From contig DATECU010000306.1 in the NCBI GenBank assembly GCA_035286745.1, positions 1-16,064 on the forward strand: 16,064 nucleotides of DNA, given 5' to 3'. This DNA comes from DATECU01 sp035286745. Its GTDB lineage: Bacteria > Acidobacteriota > Vicinamibacteria > Fen-336. Below are positions 13,038 to 16,064 of this stretch, one piece after another. A program made the position numbers and the translations under genes. How positions within the stretch are numbered: position 1 is the stretch's first letter; each line of letters starts with the position of its first letter. The notes beneath the pieces were generated by a model. It was not told the origin of the DNA and ran no database searches. It was given only the letters and a program-made list of their open reading frames with translations.

Positions 13038-14276
13038 ATGCCCAAGCCCGAGCCGTTTCCCGTTCGGGACCGGGACGTGTCCCACGTGGTGATCGAGATC
13101 TTCGGCGGGGACAACAACCTGAGCCCCTACGTGCTGGAGGATCTCCAGGAGATGGGTGCCGGCAACACCGGCAACTTCGCCACCCTCGCCCTGGCCGACT
13201 ACGAGGATGCGCCGGCTCAAGTGATCGAGCTGTCGCCGAAGACCGGCCACCGCGTGATCGGGTCGCTGGGTGAGGTCGACACCGGCGACCCCGAAACCCT
13301 GGCCGACTTCATCTCCCGTGCCCTGGTGACCTACCCGGAAGCCGCGCACAAGGCTCTGGGGTTTTGGGACCATGGGACCGGCGTGTTCGGCGAGCACGAT
13401 CCGCACGAGGTGCTCCTCGATCGGGGGCTTCGTTCCGTCTCTCGGCGGTCGCGCAGCCGGTCGCGGCCGGCCCGGCGGCTGTTCGTCTCGCGCGCCAAGC
13501 TGGCGGCTCAGCCACGTCTGCGCGCCATGCTCCACGACGACACCAGCGGCGGCGTGCTGACGAACTACGAGGCCTACGGCGTGCTCAAGGCCGCGTTTGC
13601 CAGGAGCCAGCAGCAGGCCAAGCTCGACATCATCTTCTCCGACACCTGCCTGAACGGCATGATCGAGGTGGCCGAGCAGTTCAAGGAGTTCGCCCAGGTG
13701 GTGGTGGGCTCCGAAGATCTGGAGCCGGGGGACGGCTGGGACTATAAGGAGCTGTTCCAGGCGATGAGCGCCAAGCCCCCCAAGGACGGCGTCGAATGGG
13801 GCCGCCAGGCGGTGGAAGCTTTCGAGCGAGGCTACCAGCACCGGGCCGACCAGCACCCGTGTACGCTGGGTGCCTTCCGTTCGACGAACGGGATCCCGGA
13901 GGCGTTTTCGAAGCTCATCCGGATCCTCTTGCCGGCGGGCAAGAAGGGCTTTGCCTGGATCCAAGAGGCCCGGGCCTATACCCAGGCTTTCGCCCGCCGA
14001 GACACCTACGACATCCGGGACTTCGCCACCCAGTTGCACGAGGTCGCAGAGGCGGCGGACGCCAAAGCGGCGTGCGATGGCGTCGTCGCCGCCTTCGACG
14101 CGGCCTGCGTGCACTCGACGGCTCTGGGCGACACGGTGTCCAACGCCCACGGCCTGGCCTTCTGGCTGCCTTCGAATCGGCATACCTTCCGCGAAGTAGC
14201 CGGGACCTATAGCAAGCTGGCATTCGACCAGGCCGCCGCCTGGACCGCATACCTCGGCAAGCAGTTCGGCGACTGA
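13038..14276 (+). CDS. Cytoplasmic clostripain-like cysteine peptidase (family C11, clan CD)
   Basis: 412 residues, GGAG 6 nt before ATG 13038. The caspase/hemoglobinase fold is recognisable: first strand VVIEIFGGDNNLSPYVLEDL (family-typical DNNL), catalytic H112 in LGFWDHGTG, catalytic C204 in IIFSDTCLNGMIEVAEQ, then GSEDLEPGDGWDYKELFQAM. C11 enzymes cut after Arg or Lys and mature by self-cleavage in the loop between the two catalytic strands. Here that loop (131-154) is strikingly Arg/Ser-rich (LRSVSRRSRSRSRPARR), a plausible self-processing site or target-regulated switch. Unlike secreted clostripain there is no signal peptide, so it should act inside the cell. The length is compact for the family. 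It is followed after 13 nt by a CHAT-domain protein, making two clan CD peptidases in one operon. Confidence 0.85.
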   Translation: MPKPEPFPVRDRDVSHVVIEIFGGDNNLSPYVLEDLQEMGAGNTGNFATLALADYEDAPAQVIELSPKTGHRVIGSLGEVDTGDPETLADFISRALVTYPEAAHKALGFWDHGTGVFGEHDPHEVLLDRGLRSVSRRSRSRSRPARRLFVSRAKLAAQPRLRAMLHDDTSGGVLTNYEAYGVLKAAFARSQQQAKLDIIFSDTCLNGMIEVAEQFKEFAQVVVGSEDLEPGDGWDYKELFQAMSAKPPKDGVEWGRQAVEAFERGYQHRADQHPCTLGAFRSTNGIPEAFSKLIRILLPAGKKGFAWIQEARAYTQAFARRDTYDIRDFATQLHEVAEAADAKAACDGVVAAFDAACVHSTALGDTVSNAHGLAFWLPSNRHTFREVAGTYSKLAFDQAAAWTAYLGKQFGD

Positions 14277-14289
14277 TTCGAGGCGGGCT

Positions 14290-16064
14290 ATGCCGAAGAA
14301 GGCCTTGGCCAGGCGACAACGACCGGCGGGGCGCCCCCGGGCACTGCCGGTCGCCAGCCAGCCCGGCCCGGCGGACGCGCAGGCGGTCACCCTGCGCACC
14401 GATTCCGGTGCTAGTGCTATCATTTCGTTAGGTACGGATCTCCAGCGCGCGGCCATGAGCTGGTCCTACACCGTCCGCAACCGGCGTCGCTGGGCCAGCC
14501 AGGAGACGGTCCGAGAGCAACAGGCGCACCGTTGCGTCGCCGAACTCGAGGGGCTGGGGGTCGAGCTGGGGAAGCTCGGCATCGAGGGCGCCAGCCTGAT
14601 CGAGGTCTCGATTCCGTACACGCGGGAGCAAGAGGGCTGGGAGGCCCGGGTCTTCCCCTGGGAGTACGTGCTGAGCGCGGCCACCCGGGGCCTGCGGTCC
14701 GGACCGCTCACCGTGGTGCGCCATCTCCGGCGTCCCGCCCTGCCCGTCGCCACGGCCGGAGGGACCGCGGGCGCTGCCGCCGTCATCGTCGAAAGCGCTC
14801 CCGGCGCGCTCCGTCAGGCGTACAGCTTCGAATCCGAACGCCGGTTGGTGGAGTCCAACCTCGGGCTCTCCTGCGTTCCGCTGATCGACCCGACCCGGGA
14901 ACGCTTGCGTCAAGCTATCGCGGCGAACCAGCCGGCGGTGGTGCACCTCTCGGGGATCGACGTGCATCAGGCGGCCAGCCTCATGTCGCTGCCTCCGGCG
15001 CCGGACCACGGAGACGGCTTCCTGCTGAGCGACGAGAACGGCGCGCCCGACGTGGTGAGCGCGCTCGACCTGGCCGCGCTGGTCACGGCGGCGCCCCGGA
15101 AGCCGCTGCTGTTCGCCTGCAACGCCTACCACACGGCGGCCCGAATCTCCGCCCTGGCCGTTGCTGAGGGTTGCCAGGCGGCCATTGGCTTCCAGGACGA
15201 GTTCGACGACGGCCTGGCGGAGATGTTCTTCACGTCCTTCTACGCCGCCTGGTCGCGGCTGGAGCACGATCCCCTTCCGGCCTTTCGTTGGGCGTGGAAC
15301 GACCTGCGGGCCCGCCGCCGCGACCTCAAGGGTACCGGCATCGTCCTGTGGACCGCGCGCTCCGTCCTGGATCGTCCGGCTCCCGCCCGGGCTGCGTCCG
15401 GTGCCGAACGCGCCCAGGAGAGCCCGAGCGAGGTTCGCGAGGGCAATGCTCGAGATCTCATGGATGTCGAAGCTCGGCCCTGCCCCAGCCTCAACTACTC
15501 GCTCCTGCACAACAACCGCGACCTGTTCCAGACCTTCAGGATCCGCAAGCCCAAGCCGGGCCGCATCCGGGGTGTCGAGATCGAGGTCATCCTCCATGTG
15601 GGGAACGAGACCTTCCCCTATCGGGCCACCGTCGACCTCTTGGAGCCGGTCACCGAGATCCGCGAACGCATCCGCGTCCCCCTGACCTCGGCCTTGAGCC
15701 GTTCCCTCCGGGAGAGCGTGCACACCGTGGTCTACGCCAGCGTCTGCTGGAACGGTCAGACCGTCTACCGTAACACCGAACGCGTGACCTTGCTGCCCCC
15801 GGACGAGTGGCAAGACGACGACGAGAACCGGATCTGGCTGCCCTCTTTCGTGCTGCCCCGCGACCCCGCCGTTCTGGAGATCGTGGACAGCGCCGAACGC
15901 TACTTGAAGGCACTCCGGGACGACCGCACCGCCAGCTTCGACGGCTACCAGAGCATCGCGCCCGGCGCCCAGGACCCCTCGGAGGCGGTGGATCTGCAGG
16001 TGCAGGCGTTGTGGGCCAGCCTGTCCTTCGAGCGCCGTTTGGGCTACATCAACCCGCCGCCCAC
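14290..16064 (+). CDS. CHAT-domain protease fused to beta-sandwich/transglutaminase-associated region (runs off right edge)
   Basis: 591 codons are visible and open at the edge. GAGG (14280-14283) 6 nt before ATG 14290 supports this start; ATG 14455 is an alternative. After a basic leader and an alpha/beta N-terminus comes a CHAT (caspase-like) domain, about 100-345: H219 in AVVHLSGIDV, GDGFLLSDENG, then C277 in PLLFACNAYHTA, and CQAAIGFQDEFDDGLAEMFF, which matches the CHAT A-IG-W/Q-D...A-FY pattern. The His-Cys dyad looks intact. A variable acidic linker (355-395) leads to a beta-sandwich (about 398-510: PSLNYSLLHNNRDLFQTF, VTLLPPDEWQ). A segment starting LPSFVLPRDPAVLEIVDSAE and reaching GYINPPP at the edge resembles, from memory, the region before the transglutaminase-like module of DUF4011/DUF3320-type large helicase proteins. 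What follows lies outside the window. Confidence 0.75.
   Translation, partial: MPKKALARRQRPAGRPRALPVASQPGPADAQAVTLRTDSGASAIISLGTDLQRAAMSWSYTVRNRRRWASQETVREQQAHRCVAELEGLGVELGKLGIEGASLIEVSIPYTREQEGWEARVFPWEYVLSAATRGLRSGPLTVVRHLRRPALPVATAGGTAGAAAVIVESAPGALRQAYSFESERRLVESNLGLSCVPLIDPTRERLRQAIAANQPAVVHLSGIDVHQAASLMSLPPAPDHGDGFLLSDENGAPDVVSALDLAALVTAAPRKPLLFACNAYHTAARISALAVAEGCQAAIGFQDEFDDGLAEMFFTSFYAAWSRLEHDPLPAFRWAWNDLRARRRDLKGTGIVLWTARSVLDRPAPARAASGAERAQESPSEVREGNARDLMDVEARPCPSLNYSLLHNNRDLFQTFRIRKPKPGRIRGVEIEVILHVGNETFPYRATVDLLEPVTEIRERIRVPLTSALSRSLRESVHTVVYASVCWNGQTVYRNTERVTLLPPDEWQDDDENRIWLPSFVLPRDPAVLEIVDSAERYLKALRDDRTASFDGYQSIAPGAQDPSEAVDLQVQALWASLSFERRLGYINPPP

Noticed and set aside
14415..14423. 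Extended -10 box (TGCTATCAT) as a separate promoter for the CHAT gene
   Set aside because: It lies inside the CHAT frame that starts at 14290 with a good ribosome-binding site, and no -35 is present; probably chance.
14428..15813. 461-codon minus-strand frame opposite the CHAT gene
   Set aside because: Shadow of the CHAT reading frame, which has the His-Cys dyad, a ribosome-binding site and an operon partner.
1..16064. CRISPR arrays, IS elements, tRNA-derived att duplications
   Set aside because: No regularly spaced repeats, transposase genes or second copy of the tRNA 3' end were seen by eye.

Overview
This window is high-GC bacterial chromosome (roughly two thirds G+C by eye) with tightly packed genes, ATGA/GTGA stop-start overlaps and a tRNA with an encoded CCA end. 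Nothing in it is diagnostic for a phylum. The mix (selenobiotic-type radical SAM enzyme, clostripain/CHAT proteases, secreted TPR and VWA proteins) would fit Acidobacteriota, Myxococcota or Desulfobacterota; that placement is inference.

Layout. 1-135 (-): start of a methyltransferase that runs off the left edge. 224-250: perfect inverted repeat, followed directly by a 5'-truncated DUF4143-family ATPase (252-743). 768-2036 (-): exported TPR protein. 2209-3962 (+): a two-gene membrane module, DUF2157 then GDYXXLXY-like. 4005-5108 (+): SPASM radical SAM enzyme resembling the SbtM maturases, with no precursor peptide in view; its 3' end overlaps a convergent HD-domain hydrolase (5012-5590, -). 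Divergent from the HD gene is an operon of a MelB/MFSD2-like GPH transporter (5625-6995) and a sphingosine-1-phosphate-lyase-like PLP enzyme (6992-8449). 8443-9555 (-): secreted VWA protein. 9652-12107 (+): complete 5-oxoprolinase operon, pxpA then a fused pxpB-pxpC. 12125-12201: tRNA-Arg(ACG). 12202-12572: gap with two hairpins and a promoter. 12573-12839 (+): small basic zinc-finger protein followed by a strong hairpin.

From about 12970 to the right edge lies the most unusual part: a good sigma70-type promoter drives a cytoplasmic clostripain-like C11 peptidase (13038-14276). It is followed after 13 nt by a large CHAT-domain protein (14290 to beyond 16064), whose later part resembles the beta-sandwich and pre-transglutaminase region of large DUF4011/DUF3320-type helicase proteins. 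Two caspase-fold (clan CD) peptidases in one operon, one fused to what looks like a conflict-system scaffold, make a candidate undescribed defence or programmed-proteolysis system.

How the genes work together: pxpA-pxpBC converts 5-oxoproline to glutamate. The transporter/lyase pair suggests import and cleavage of a phosphorylated long-chain base or similar lipid. The DUF2157/GDYXXLXY pair is a recurrent membrane module of unknown role. Several genes (HD hydrolase, pxpA, possibly the radical SAM gene) have a -10-like hexamer only 6-11 nt before the start codon and no good Shine-Dalgarno, suggesting leaderless transcripts.
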